Below, piece by piece: positions 26,269-35,243 of a stretch of DNA of 64,000 bases. The notes beneath the pieces are model-generated. The model ran no database searches, was not told the DNA's origin, and saw only the letters and a list, made by a program, of their open reading frames with translations. The stretch is from Roseiarcus sp963787135 (GTDB lineage: Bacteria > Pseudomonadota > Alphaproteobacteria > Rhizobiales > Beijerinckiaceae): NCBI GenBank assembly GCA_963787135.1, contig CAWBBW010000013.1, forward strand, positions 139,392-203,391. The letters are read 5' to 3'. Every line of letters starts with the position of its first letter. Positions within the stretch are counted from its first letter, which is position 1. The translations under genes and the position numbers were made by a program.

Positions 26269-26749
26269 AGCACGTCGCGCTTTGACGGAATCGTGGTAAT
26301 AGGAGCGCCCGGCACTTTTGTAAGCGGCGGAGCGTTTTCAAAGGGTTAGGCGCCAAAAACTGCAACTTTTTGCTGTGGCCGGCTGTCCGGGCTAAAGAGG
26401 CAAGGAATGGAAAGCCCGGCGCAAGGATTTGAAAGCCAAAGCGCAAGGATTTGAAACCCCCGCACAAGGAAATGAAAATCAGACACAAGGAAATGAAAAT
26501 ATAGAATCTATATTTTTCAATGAGTTACCGCAGATTTCTGGCGCCAGGCGGGCCATTAACCTTAACTTTTTGCGGCTCTCGGTAATTGAAGCGCTCGCTC
26601 TTCAGTCGTGAGGCCACAATACCACAGAATTCTGATTTACGGAAGAAATAGTCGATTTCAGTCGTCGACGGTCGCGGGTTACGCCCGGCTGCGCGTCTGG
26701 CTACCGCGAATTCCAGACCGAATTGCGCCCTCCAAACCGGCGCATCGGC
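26269..26749. other. Intergenic stretch containing a repeat array
   Basis: About 480 bases with no supported gene. The first part (26270-26310, AGAGCACGTCGCGCTTTGACG) looks like a dispersed alphaproteobacterial intergenic element. The 21-nt array is at 26401-26504, followed by an AT-rich stretch (ATATAGAATCTATATTTTTC, which contains an inverted repeat). The remaining 240 bases show nothing. Confidence 0.4.
26401..26504 (+). repeat. 21-nt tandem repeat array, locus 1 (five units)
   Basis: Five units with CAAGGA at 26401, 26422, 26444, 26465 and 26486, so the spacing is 21, 22, 21 and 21 nt. The unit is approximately CGCAAGGAAATGAAAACCC; the second and third carry CAAGGATTTGAAA. The same unit, on the opposite strand, forms a second five-copy array at 52049-52145. 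The units abut with no spacers, so this is not a CRISPR. Open frames through it give a heptapeptide-like pattern (AQGNENP), probably a by-product of the 21-nt period. Confidence 0.85.
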
Positions 26750-27286
26750 TCAGGATGCCGTTCCTGTCGCCGCTCCCGAGCCGGAAAGGCCAAGCGCATC
26801 GATGATTGTCTGCACTTCGATGTCGGGCGGCTGGCCGGCTTCAACAACGATCACGGGCTCGTCTGGCGTCGGCTCCTCGAGCGTCTCGAACTGGCTCTCG
26901 AGGAGGGAGGCCGGCATGTACTCGTGATGGCGCACGCTTACCCGCTCGCCGATCAGCTCCCTTGACCCCTTCAGGTAGACAAAGCGGACGTCGGGCCGCG
27001 CTGCGAGAATCCGGGCGCGATAGGCGCGCTTCAGCGCCGAGCATGTCAGCACGCCCGAGCGGCCCGCGGCGCCCCAGGCTCTCAACTGTTCCCCGATTGT
27101 GTCGAGCCAGGGCTCCCGGTCTGCGTCGTCGAGCGGGATCCCCCGGCGCATCTTTTCGACGTTCGCCGGCGGGTGCAGGCGGTCGCCCTCTATCATCTCC
27201 CATCCGAGGCGTTGCGTGAGAAGCTCGCCAACGGTGGATTTCCCGCTGCCGGAGACGCCCATGATCACCAGCGCCGTTCCGGTCAC
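26750..27286 (-). CDS. gntK: Gluconokinase (GntK type)
   Basis: The 178-residue P-loop kinase phosphorylates D-gluconate to 6-phosphogluconate, feeding the Entner-Doudoroff or pentose-phosphate pathway. Walker A is IMGVSGSGKSTVGE. Further family motifs are EGDRLHPPANVEKMRRGIPL, DDADREPWLDTI, CSALKRAYR and LKGSRELIGERVSVRHHEYMPASLLESQFETLE. It starts at ATG 27286, 45 nt after the stop of the frameshifted MFS gene on the same strand. That transporter is probably the gluconate (or sugar-acid) importer of the same operon. Confidence 0.95.
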   Translation of the reverse strand: MTGTALVIMGVSGSGKSTVGELLTQRLGWEMIEGDRLHPPANVEKMRRGIPLDDADREPWLDTIGEQLRAWGAAGRSGVLTCSALKRAYRARILAARPDVRFVYLKGSRELIGERVSVRHHEYMPASLLESQFETLEEPTPDEPVIVVEAGQPPDIEVQTIIDALGLSGSGAATGTAS

Positions 27287-27330
27287 AGAACCGGCCCCGG
27301 CGAACGGTCAGCTTCGCTCATCGCCGCCTC

Positions 27331-28693
27331 TCATAATGCCGCGGCGCTCGCCGGCTCGGCGCCGTCCGGCTCGGGGATCGGTTCGATCCGGCCGAGCACC
27401 ACGACGTAGAAGAAAATGCCGACGAGCAGCACGATTCCGGCCACCAGGAAAGCGATCGCGAATGAGTTCGTCGCTCCCACGATCAGGCCGGTCACCACAG
27501 GCGCCACCGCTCCCATGAGGTTATTGAAAAAGTTCATCACTCCGCCGATGGCGCCGGTGCCTCCGCGCGGAGCGATCAGCGACGGGATCGACCATCCGAC
27601 TGGCGCCGCCGCCGCGAGCCCGCTCAGCGCGATGGAGATCCAAAAGATCGCCCAGACCGGGGTGGTCGTGGCGGTGGCGCCGAATACCGCAAGGCCAAGG
27701 ATCATCCCGCCCACGAGCACGGTCTTGCGGACCCGCGTCTCATCGTGGCCCTTGCGCGATCATCCTGTCCACGAGCCACCCGCCGACAACGAGATCGGAG
27801 ACCGTCGCGCAGAGCCAGGGGATCGCCGCGTAGCCGGCGGACTTGATGATGCTCATGTGCATCTCCGCGACCAGATAGCCGGGGAGCCAGGTGAGGAACA
27901 GATAGAAACAATAGCCGTAGGCGGCGAAGCCGATCGTCAGCCCCCACACCTTGCGGTTGCGCAGGAGGTAGCCGAGCATCGCGAAAGGGCTGGCCTCGGC
28001 GGTCCCTTCGGGCGTCGCGCCGCCGCGCTGAATATAGTCCCACTCCTGGCGGCTGAGCTTCGCGTCGGCGCTCGGATCGCGATAGATGAACCAGTAGGCC
28101 AAGAAGTAGGCGAAGCTCAGGAGCGCCGTCAGCCCGAAGCCCCAGCGCCAGCCGAACGTGACCACCGCGAGGGCAACCAGCGGCACGCCGATGACGTTGG
28201 AGAACTTTGCCGCCGCGTCGAAGATCGCCGTCGCCAGCGAGCGTTCGGCTCGCGGGAACCAATAGCCGGTCGCCTTGGAATTGGCCGGAAACGCCGGCGC
28301 CTCGGCCACGCCGAGCAGGATCCGCGCGGCGAAAATCGTGCCGAAGCCGGTGGCGAGCACGACGACGCCCGACGCGACGCCCCAGAGAAACGCGCCAACA
28401 CGGCTGACGGTCATGACGCCGAATCGGTCAAGCACCATGCCGACGGGCACCTGAAGGATGGCGTAGGACCAGAAAAAGGCGCTGAACAGGAGCCCGATTT
28501 CGACCGGCGTCAGTCCGAACTCCTGCTGGAGCTGCGGGGCGGCGACCGAGATGTTCACACGGTCGAAATAATTGATGAGAATTCCGACGCCGAGCAGCAC
28601 GCCGATCGACCATCGGCGGCGTCCCAAGCCGGGAGGCGCCTCCATTGCGACGCTCTGCCTCGTTCCGACGGCGGCCATCTCCGGAGGCGACAT
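27331..28693 (-). pseudogene. MFS sugar-acid (gluconate/galactonate type) transporter, frameshifted
   Basis: The first frame (28693 to 27740) encodes 317 residues of an anion:cation-symporter MFS protein with INYFDRVNISVAAPQL, AFFWSYAILQVPVGMVLDRF and LGVAEAPAFPANSKATGYWF. It stops right after WLVDRMIAQGPR. The next frame continues without loss (DETRVRKTVLVGGMILGLAV ... GGVMNFFNNLMGAVAPVVTG) to 27331. One extra base near 27742-27750, in a GGGCCAC run, explains this. Rejoined, the protein has about 450 residues and twelve membrane segments. It lies ahead of gntK. It may be a fresh pseudogene or a sequencing error. Confidence 0.88.
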
Positions 28694-28985
28694 AGCTTTT
28701 GTTCCTGTTCTCGGTTCAGTAAGGCCCTGCCCGTGGTCAACGGGGCAATGAGGCCCACCGAAAAACGAAGCGTCTTCGCGCCAGCCTCAATTTAGAGCGC
28801 CCGGCTGACGGACTGTCAATCGACGCGGAACGTGGCGTTCTGCAAATACGTCCGCTCCGCTCGAGCCTCTCCGGGGCCGCGCCTTTATGCGTTCAGAACC
28901 GTTTGGTTGACGCTGCGGGACTCCCTCCCATTCGCGCGCATCGCGTGGCACTATGCGCCTTCCGCCCCTGAAGGAGCCCCGCCGC

Positions 28986-29765
28986 TTGCGCATCGCCACC
29001 TGGAACGTCAACTCCGTCCGCCAAAGGCTTCCCCACCTCCTCGGCTATCTGAAGGAGGTCGGCCCGGACGCGCTTTGCCTGCAGGAGATCAAGTGCCTCG
29101 ACGAGCAGTTTCCGCGCCTCGAGATCGAGGACCTCGGCTATAATGTCGAGACGCACGGGCAGAAGGGCTTCAACGGCGTCGCCATCCTCGCCAAGCGCCC
29201 TTTCGAGGTGGCCCGCGGCCTGCCGGGCGACGACGCCGACACCCAGTCGCGCTACATCGAGGCGGTGATCCCGACCGACGGGGGCGCCGTGCGGGTCGCC
29301 AGCATCTATCTGCCGAATGGCAACCCGCCGGACACCGAGAAATACCCCTATAAGCTCGGGTTCATGGAACGGCTCATCCGCCATGCGCGGAAGCTCATGG
29401 ACTACGAGGAGCCGCTGGTTTTGGCCGGCGACTTCAACGTCATTCCGGAGCCGATCGACGCCGCCCGTCCCGAGCTTTGGACCTCGGACGCACTGTTCCT
29501 GCCCAAGACCCGGGCCAAGTACCGGGAACTTCTGTCGCTGGGGCTGAGCGACGCCTTGCGCGCAACCACGGATGCGGGCGGGCTCTTCACATTCTGGGAC
29601 TATCAGGCGGGGGCCTGGCAGAAAAACAACGGCATCCGCATCGATCACCTGCTGTTGTCGCCCCAGGCGGCCGACCGGCTGCAATCGGTCGAAATCGACA
29701 AAGCGATGCGGGGGCGTGACAAGGCCTCCGACCACACGCCGGTCCGGATCGAACTGGCCGCATAA
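28986..29765 (+). CDS. xthA: Exodeoxyribonuclease III
   Basis: The 259-residue AP endonuclease/3'-exonuclease acts in base excision repair. The EEP fold motifs are present: RIATWNVNSVRQRLPHLLGY, CLQEIKC (metal-binding Glu), IYLPNGNPPDTEKY, LAGDFNVIPEP, FTFWDYQAGAWQKNNGIRID and the catalytic SDHTPV at the end. TTG 28986 is preferred since it has GGAG 9 nt upstream and the protein then starts like most XthA (MRIATWNVN). ATG 28953 would add 11 residues and is the alternative. Confidence 0.95.
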   Translation: MRIATWNVNSVRQRLPHLLGYLKEVGPDALCLQEIKCLDEQFPRLEIEDLGYNVETHGQKGFNGVAILAKRPFEVARGLPGDDADTQSRYIEAVIPTDGGAVRVASIYLPNGNPPDTEKYPYKLGFMERLIRHARKLMDYEEPLVLAGDFNVIPEPIDAARPELWTSDALFLPKTRAKYRELLSLGLSDALRATTDAGGLFTFWDYQAGAWQKNNGIRIDHLLLSPQAADRLQSVEIDKAMRGRDKASDHTPVRIELAA

Positions 29766-29809
29766 AACCAGCCGCAGTCCGGCCGTCGGACGGGCGCGGA
29801 GAGCGCCCT

Positions 29810-30721
29810 TCATGCGTTGGACGTTAGCCCGCCGCCGAACTGAAATTTGTAAGGCGCGCCGTCGGGGTGTGGGAACCGTTCGAATACGGGGGTGTCGGGG
29901 GCCGGCGTCCCCGTCGCTCCGATGGGGGTGAGGTTTCGGATTCGGGAAGCGCGGTGGATGGGTTCGAAGACGGCGTTGATTTCCATTTTGGTAGCCGGAA
30001 GTGGCGCGATGTCGCGCGCGGCGCTGTGGCCTGGCAGCAAGCGCGCGCGGATCGTGATCAGCCAAAAGCCGCTGTAGGCCTCGGCGCCGAGCAATTCCGC
30101 GATCTGTTGGGTCAGATGGGCGCGCGTGGCTTCGACGTAGATCGTGGGTTGGTGGCGTCTGATGATGGCCTCCGCGCCGCGCAGTACGGCCAACTCGGAC
30201 CCTTCAGCGTCGATTTTTAGGAGGTGGAGGGATGTGAGGTCGTTGGCGTCCGGATCGCTATCGAGACTCGTGAGAGGTACGTGCGTCATTGATGCTGGGT
30301 GGGTGTATTGGCGCTCGTCGCTAAAGCCGCTCTGCAGGGAAAAGTTACCGTAGTTCCATCGCGCATCGTAGGCGCTGGTCTGCAGCGCAATGCGGCCGTT
30401 TTGGTCCCCGACCGCTGTGTTCTTGGCGTGGACGTTGAGACAATCGTTGAGCGCCAGGTTAGCGGCGAGCGCGTAGTAGATGGGTCTCTGGGGCTCGTAG
30501 GCGATAATTTGCCCTTTTCGGCAATGTTTGGCTAACGGAAGGGTGTGCGTGCCGATGTGGGCCCCTACCTCGATGACGTCGGCGTGTTCAGGGAGTAGAT
30601 GAGCGAAGAACTCCGCTTCGGCCGGTGACCAGGCGCCGTAGGCGGCTACATATTCGGAGATCATATCGTTGTGGATTAGCAACCGCGGGCCATATGGGGT
30701 GTTTTGCACATAGGTTCGCAT
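29810..30721 (-). CDS. FkbM-family SAM-dependent methyltransferase
   Basis: The 303-residue protein has a Rossmann methyltransferase core: VIEVGAHIGTHTLPLAKHC is the SAM-binding motif I, IIAYEPQRPIYYALAANLAL motif II, and LHLLKIDAEGSELAVLRGA the FkbM signature K-I-D-x-E-G. Relatives O-methylate sugars, polyketides or glycans. The C-terminal 80 residues are variable. It stands alone between xthA (convergent) and a GNAT gene (divergent), so its substrate is not hinted at by neighbours. GC looks slightly lower than in flanking genes, which may reflect transfer. Confidence 0.88.
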   Translation of the reverse strand: MRTYVQNTPYGPRLLIHNDMISEYVAAYGAWSPAEAEFFAHLLPEHADVIEVGAHIGTHTLPLAKHCRKGQIIAYEPQRPIYYALAANLALNDCLNVHAKNTAVGDQNGRIALQTSAYDARWNYGNFSLQSGFSDERQYTHPASMTHVPLTSLDSDPDANDLTSLHLLKIDAEGSELAVLRGAEAIIRRHQPTIYVEATRAHLTQQIAELLGAEAYSGFWLITIRARLLPGHSAARDIAPLPATKMEINAVFEPIHRASRIRNLTPIGATGTPAPDTPVFERFPHPDGAPYKFQFGGGLTSNA

Positions 30722-30839
30722 GAGCGGGTCTCATTTTTGCTCTCATCCGAGTTTTCGCAGATGCTTCGGACCTTAAAAGCAGACGATAGGCGCCCCTCCT
30801 TGCAGTTCACAAGAGAAACGGCGCCACAATGGTGGACCG

Positions 30840-31277
30840 ATGCAAAACCTGGGAGTGACCTTCGAGCCGTTCATCGATGAGAGCGTTCGCAGGTTCATCG
30901 ACGACGGAATCGATCGTTACAACTTCGCCGTCACCGGCATGCCGGAGGTCTTCCCCGCCAACTTCGTCCTGCGCTCGGAGCGCGGCGAGGTTCTCGGCGG
31001 TTTGCTCGCTGTGATCTGGGGCGGCTGGCTGAGAGTGGCGACGCTCTGGGTCTCGGAGTTGGCGCACAGGCAGAGACATGGCTCCCGGCTTCTGGAGGCG
31101 GCGGAAGCCTACGCGAGGGAACGCGGGTGTATCGGCGTCTGCCTCGACACGTTCAGCTTTCAGGCTCGGCCTTTCTACGAACGCCACGGCTACACCGTCT
31201 TCGCCACCCAGGAAGACAATCCGCCGGGATACGCGAGGCACTTCCTGGAGAAGCGGCTGATCGCGGCGAAGCCTTAG
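30840..31277 (+). CDS. GNAT-family N-acetyltransferase
   Basis: The 145-residue protein has the GNAT fold: a central strand pair GGLLAVIWGGWLRVATLWVS, the acetyl-CoA-binding loop HRQRHGSRLLEAAEAYA (Q/R-x-x-G-x-G/A form), then GVCLDTFSFQARPFYERHGY, the usual beta-alpha segment with a C-terminal Tyr. The acceptor substrate is unknown. It starts at ATG 30840 and is followed by a 160-nt gap before the CoA-transferase pair. Confidence 0.88.
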   Translation: MQNLGVTFEPFIDESVRRFIDDGIDRYNFAVTGMPEVFPANFVLRSERGEVLGGLLAVIWGGWLRVATLWVSELAHRQRHGSRLLEAAEAYARERGCIGVCLDTFSFQARPFYERHGYTVFATQEDNPPGYARHFLEKRLIAAKP

Positions 31278-31437
31278 CGCGGCCTGTCCGCCCTCCAAAG
31301 TTCGCCATGCGGGTGTTGGCGCGCGGTGGGTACCCCACGGCCATCTCTCTCGGCATTATCCTTGCAAGCGGATTTGCGTTACGAAAGTCGACGCCGCCAT
31401 CGAGCGACGGGGGTGAGAGCATGAGGGGGCGCAAGCG

Positions 31438-32091
31438 ATGAAAGCCGCGATCACCGCCGAGAAAGCGGCCGGTCTCATCCCCGACGGAGCAAGGCTCTTG
31501 ATCGGCGGCTTCATGGGCGTCGGCTCGCCCCATCGCCTGATCGACGCGCTAGTCAAGCGCGGCGCGAAAAATCTCACAATCATCGCCAATGATACCGCCA
31601 TGCCGGGCAGAGGGATCGGCAAGCTGATCGCCGCCGGCGCGGTCTCCCACGTTATCGCCTCGCATATCGGCCTCAATCCCGAGACCCAGGCCAAGATGAT
31701 TTCCGGCGAAATCAAGGTCGAGCTCGTGCCTCAGGGCACGCTGATCGAGCGAATCCGCGCCGGCGGCATGGGGCTCGGCGGCATCCTCACCGCGACCGGC
31801 ATCGGCACTCTGGTCGAGAAGGGCAAGCGGATCATCGAGGTCGGGGGCAAGCCGTATCTTCTGGAGACGCCGATCCGCGGCGATTTCGCCCTGATCGGCG
31901 CCAAGCAGGCGGACTACTACGGCAATCTCGAATATTCGCTGACCGCTCACAATTTCAACCCGATCATCGCGCTTGCCGGCGACGTCGTCATAGCCGAGCC
32001 GCAGCATATCGTCCCGGTCGGCGTCATATCGCCCGACTCGGTCAAGACGCCGGGCGTGCTCGTCACCCACCTGCTGGAGAGGGCCCTCTGA
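31438..32091 (+). CDS. 3-oxoacid/acetate CoA-transferase, alpha subunit
   Basis: The 217-residue subunit A of a type I CoA-transferase (AtoD/ScoA-like). It starts KAAITAEKAAGLIPDGARLL, has the glycine-rich GGFMGVGSPHRLIDALVKRG that binds CoA, and ends PDSVKTPGVLVTHL. With subunit B it moves CoA between acyl-CoA and a free acid such as acetoacetate. Its TGA overlaps the ATG of the B gene (TGATG at 32089-32093), so the two are translationally coupled. The acyl substrate (acetoacetate versus 3-oxoadipate) is not decidable; there are no aromatic-degradation genes nearby. Confidence 0.93.
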   Translation: MKAAITAEKAAGLIPDGARLLIGGFMGVGSPHRLIDALVKRGAKNLTIIANDTAMPGRGIGKLIAAGAVSHVIASHIGLNPETQAKMISGEIKVELVPQGTLIERIRAGGMGLGGILTATGIGTLVEKGKRIIEVGGKPYLLETPIRGDFALIGAKQADYYGNLEYSLTAHNFNPIIALAGDVVIAEPQHIVPVGVISPDSVKTPGVLVTHLLERAL

Positions 32092-32744
32092 TGGACGCCA
32101 AGGAAGTGATCGCACGGCGCGTCGCCCGGGAGGTGAAGCCGGAGATGCTGGTCAATCTCGGCATCGGTCTGCCGAGCCTGGTCGCCAATTTCCTGCCGAG
32201 GGACGTCCACGTTTTTTTCCAGGCGGAAAACGGCGTCATCGGCCTCGGTCCCCGCCCGCCCGAAGGCATGGAGGATCCGGACCTCACCGACGCGGGCGGA
32301 GGATTCGTCACCGCCATGCCGGGCGCCGCTTCGATCGACAGCGCCATGAGCTTCGGCATCATCCGCGGCGGCCATCTCGATATGACCGTGCTCGGCGGCC
32401 TCGAGGTCGATGAACGCGGCTATCTCGCCAACTGGATGGTGCCGGGCCAGATGGTGCCTGGCATGGGCGGGGCGATGGATCTCGTATCCGGCGCGCGGCG
32501 CGTCATCGTCGCCATGGTCCATACCGGCAAGGGCGGCCACAAGATCGTCGAACGCTGCTCCCTGCCCTTGACCGCGACCCGGCGCGTCAGCCTGATCGTC
32601 ACCGAACTCGCGGTGATCGAGCCGACCGAACAGGGCCTCGTTCTTCGCGAACGGGGCCCGGGCGTCTCGACCGAGGACATCATCAGCAAGACCAGCGCCA
32701 GGCTGATCCTCGAAGGCGAGCCGCAGGAGATGATGCTGAACTAG
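32091..32744 (+). CDS. 3-oxoacid/acetate CoA-transferase, beta subunit
   Basis: The 217-residue subunit B (AtoA/ScoB-like) has the catalytic glutamate in the AENG motif (FQAENGVIGLGPRP, near residue 46). Other family segments are LVNLGIGLPSLVANFLP, GGHLDMTVLGGLEVD, GMGGAMDLVSGA and HTGKGGHKIVERC. The Glu forms the thioester intermediate with CoA. It is coupled to the A gene by a one-base stop/start overlap. About 310 nt without genes follow. Confidence 0.94.
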   Translation: MDAKEVIARRVAREVKPEMLVNLGIGLPSLVANFLPRDVHVFFQAENGVIGLGPRPPEGMEDPDLTDAGGGFVTAMPGAASIDSAMSFGIIRGGHLDMTVLGGLEVDERGYLANWMVPGQMVPGMGGAMDLVSGARRVIVAMVHTGKGGHKIVERCSLPLTATRRVSLIVTELAVIEPTEQGLVLRERGPGVSTEDIISKTSARLILEGEPQEMMLN

Positions 32745-33054
32745 GCGCGAGCCGGCGGTCATTCGCTGAATCCAATCCAGTCGGAGACGGCGAATTGAAT
32801 CATCGGCCGACCCTTCGCCGAGGCAAACCGGACCGGCGACCGCGAGCCGTCCGGAGGCCTCTGCGCGTCTCACCAAATTGTGTCCGCGCGGCCGGACTGC
32901 CTCGCGGTCTCGCGTTGACTTCGCGGCGCCCGGTCGATTAGCCGTATAGGACGCCGAATCCTCCCTGATCGCTGACAACCAGTCGAGAACCGACCTTCGG
33001 CGTTCATCCGCCTGCCGAGATCCACGCGCGCTTGGCCGCAGCAACGAGGCCGCT
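32745..33054. other. Gap downstream of the CoA-transferase
   Basis: About 310 bases. A TTGACT hexamer lies near 32923 but has no correctly spaced -10 partner. No gene, repeat or terminator is convincing here; presumably it holds the promoter of the MFS gene. Confidence 0.35.
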
Positions 33055-34221
33055 TTGACAAGGGACGCCGACAGCTCGGCCTTCTTCATCGCGCTTGTCG
33101 TCGTCGACGTGCTCGTCGGGCTCGCGGACGCCATTTCCGGCCCTTATATCGTGCTCTTTCTCGTCGATCGGGCGGCGCTCAGCCCTCTTTCCCTGAGCGC
33201 CGTCCTGACGGTGAGGGCGCTCGGCGGAATCGCCTTCGCCACCGTGTTCGGCGCATGGCTCGACAAAAGGACGAGCGTCAGACCGCTACTCCTGGCGCTC
33301 GCGGGGACGTCTGCCGGCTACGCTTTTCTCGCCTCCACCACGAATTTTGCGGGCCTGCTCTTCATCGCGGCAGGCCCGATCGCGCTTGGCGCGGCCGCCT
33401 TTTCCCAATCGATCGCGCTCGCCAAACGGCATTTCGAGCGCGAAAGCCTTTACACCGCCAACCGCGCCATCGGCGTCCTGCGTGCGAGCTGGTCGCTCGC
33501 CTGGGCCATCGGGCCGGCCATCGGGGCGCTCGTCGCCAACCAGTTCGGCTTTCGCGGCGTTTTTCTTACGAGCGCCGCATCGGGCGCGATCGCCCTTTTG
33601 ACGCTGGCGCTTGTGCGGGCGAGGCCTATCGCCAGAGCGGCTGGGCACAGCCATCCAGCCAAGCCCGCTAACGGCGGTCCGGCGATTGCGCTCGCCTTCG
33701 CGGCCCTCGCTCTGTTTCACACCGCGATGTTCATGGGATCGATCCCACTTCCGATCGTGCTGACCAGGACTCTCGGCGGAACCGAGACAGACGTCGGCCT
33801 CGCGTTCAGCCTCTGTGCCGCTCTGGAGATCGTCGTCATGGGCGCGCTTATCTGGCGGCCGCTCAAGCGCGGCGAGCGCCCGGCGATCGTCGTGGGCTTC
33901 GCCGCCTTCGCGGCCTATTTCGTCGCGCTCGCGCTGGCGCGATCGGTCAGCGCGGTCCTGTGGGCACAGATCCTCCGCGCAATCGGGATCGGCCTGGTTT
34001 CCTATCTCGGGATCAGCTTCCTGCAATCGCTTATGCCGCATCGCGCAGGCGCAGCGGCGGCGCTCTTTTCCAACGCGGGGCAAGTCGGCTCGGTGACCGC
34101 GGCTCTCGGCGCCGGCGCGCTCGCCCAGGAATTCGGCTGGACGTCGGTCTTCGTCGCCTGTGCTGTTCTCAACGTCGCCGGGCTCGTTCTGGTTCGGCTG
34201 GTTGAAGCGAAGCCGAATTAA
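33055..34221 (+). CDS. MFS transporter, sugar-efflux (SET) type
   Basis: The 388-residue integral membrane protein has about twelve hydrophobic segments: ALVVVDVLVGLADAISGPYI first, then the cytoplasmic loop DKRTSV with the MFS motif A-like GAWLDKR, a central hydrophilic loop (HSHPAKPANGG), and the second half from AIALAFAALALFHTAMFMGS. The layout resembles bacterial sugar-efflux (SetA-like) exporters. The substrate is unknown. It begins at TTG 33055 with no strong upstream ribosome site; a later start is possible but would clip the first helix. Confidence 0.82.
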   Translation: MTRDADSSAFFIALVVVDVLVGLADAISGPYIVLFLVDRAALSPLSLSAVLTVRALGGIAFATVFGAWLDKRTSVRPLLLALAGTSAGYAFLASTTNFAGLLFIAAGPIALGAAAFSQSIALAKRHFERESLYTANRAIGVLRASWSLAWAIGPAIGALVANQFGFRGVFLTSAASGAIALLTLALVRARPIARAAGHSHPAKPANGGPAIALAFAALALFHTAMFMGSIPLPIVLTRTLGGTETDVGLAFSLCAALEIVVMGALIWRPLKRGERPAIVVGFAAFAAYFVALALARSVSAVLWAQILRAIGIGLVSYLGISFLQSLMPHRAGAAAALFSNAGQVGSVTAALGAGALAQEFGWTSVFVACAVLNVAGLVLVRLVEAKPN

Positions 34222-34301
34222 GTGGAGCGACCCAGTCCGGGAGATATGCGTCGGTTTTTGCGCGCGATCACTTTTCACTGGCCGCGAAGTCATGGCCGGC
34301 T

Positions 34302-34466
34302 TCAGCGTTTTGAGAGAATCGCCAAGGTGACAATAACAAGAGCCGTAAGGAGCACCGTCAGGATACCGACCGAGTTGCGTCTGAAATTCGCGCCACAGCG
34401 CGGGCAAGAGGCGGCGGTGGCGGCGATCATTCCACCGCAAGCCCGGCACGAAGTCATAACGCTCAT
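34302..34466 (-). CDS. Small zinc-ribbon membrane protein
   Basis: A 54-residue protein MSVMTSCRACGGMIAATAAS followed by a second CPRCG pair, giving a C-x2-C ... C-x2-C zinc ribbon, then one transmembrane helix (VGILTVLLTALVIVTLAIL) and a basic end. It is a common 'zinc-ribbon plus one helix' protein of unknown role. ATG 34466 follows GGGGAAGGATC; a longer start at 34511 is less likely. It is convergent with the MFS gene, with stops 80 nt apart. Confidence 0.72.
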   Translation of the reverse strand: MSVMTSCRACGGMIAATAASCPRCGANFRRNSVGILTVLLTALVIVTLAILSKR

Positions 34467-34772
34467 GATCCTTCCCCGCGGCGACCGGCCGTCAGTCGCC
34501 GTTGATAACACCGTTACCGATTTGGAAAGCGCCGGCTGTGATGCGCGTCACACCGCGCGCCGACTGAATCACTCTAATTTTGGGGCTGAACGCGCCTCAA
34601 GACTTGGGTAAACGGCCAAGGACTCCGTCCGTCCGGTCCGGGCAAAGAGCGGCCGTTTCCGGACGGCTTGGCGAGTGGGTCAAATCGACCCGAAGCGATC
34701 TTCGTGATCGGGTTCGCGTGGGCGACGGCACGGCGCAGCCGGGCCTCGATGAGGAACGGGAGGTGCAGGATC
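34467..34772. other. Gap before the SnoaL-like gene
   Basis: About 305 bases with no supported gene. It includes the leader of the next gene (AGGTGCAGGATC just before ATG 34773). No repeat or operator is noted. Confidence 0.35.
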
Positions 34773-35153
34773 ATGGACGAGAACGAGATTCGAGAGGCGC
34801 TCAATCGCCACTGGGCCGCCTCGGACGCAAATGACTTCGATGTCGAGCACCAGATATACCGGGAGGACGCAGTGCTCGAATACCCGCAATCGGGCGAGCG
34901 CATCCGGGGCCGGCACAATATTCAGGCCTCCCGCATGGCGCAGCCGAACGCCAAGCGCTTCACGGTCAGCCGCGTCGTCGGCTCAGGCGACCTCTGGGTC
35001 ACGGAATTCATCCTCGCCTATGACGGCCGGCCGTCTTACACCGTCAGCATCATGGAGTTCCTCGACGGCAAGGTGGCCCGCGAGACCCAGTACTTTGCCG
35101 ACCCGTTCGAGCCGGGTCCTTCGCGCGCGCAATGGGTCGAGCGTATGCGCTGA
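34773..35153 (+). CDS. SnoaL/NTF2-like protein, copy 1
   Basis: The 126-residue protein has the cone-shaped NTF2-like pattern: helical start EIREALNRHWAASDANDFDV, then YREDAVLEYPQSGERIRGR, RVVGSGDLWVTEFILAYDG and a final strand/loop GKVARETQYFADPFEPG. This group is annotated as nuclear transport factor 2 or SnoaL-like proteins, often small-molecule isomerases or hydrolases, with unknown substrate. A decayed second copy of the last two thirds lies at 39342-39573. ATG 34773 fits the family start; an upstream frame to 34668 lacks homology. Confidence 0.85.
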   Translation: MDENEIREALNRHWAASDANDFDVEHQIYREDAVLEYPQSGERIRGRHNIQASRMAQPNAKRFTVSRVVGSGDLWVTEFILAYDGRPSYTVSIMEFLDGKVARETQYFADPFEPGPSRAQWVERMR

Positions 35154-35243
35154 AACCCCGCCGTCGTAAGGATGGCCAGTCGCCGCTGTCGAGACCGAGG
35201 CATAAGCGTCGGCGATGCTGCCGGGCGCGCCTGTCAAGCGGTG

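Noticed and set aside
26401..26504. CRISPR array
   Set aside because: The 21-nt units abut directly with no spacers, and no cas genes are present.
26429..26611. Small protein gene through the 21-nt repeats (AQGNENP heptads)
   Set aside because: The pattern follows from a 21-nt period being a multiple of three; no ribosome site, and the second array gives a different peptide.
24847..30065. Minus-strand frames opposite the serine hydrolase and xthA, and a plus-strand frame opposite the MFS gene (27416-28795)
   Set aside because: All lie opposite well-supported genes and have shadow-type composition.
31947..34449. Two long minus-strand frames (31947-33134 and 33286-34449)
   Set aside because: Antisense to the CoA-transferase B and MFS genes, which have recognisable motifs and coupled starts.
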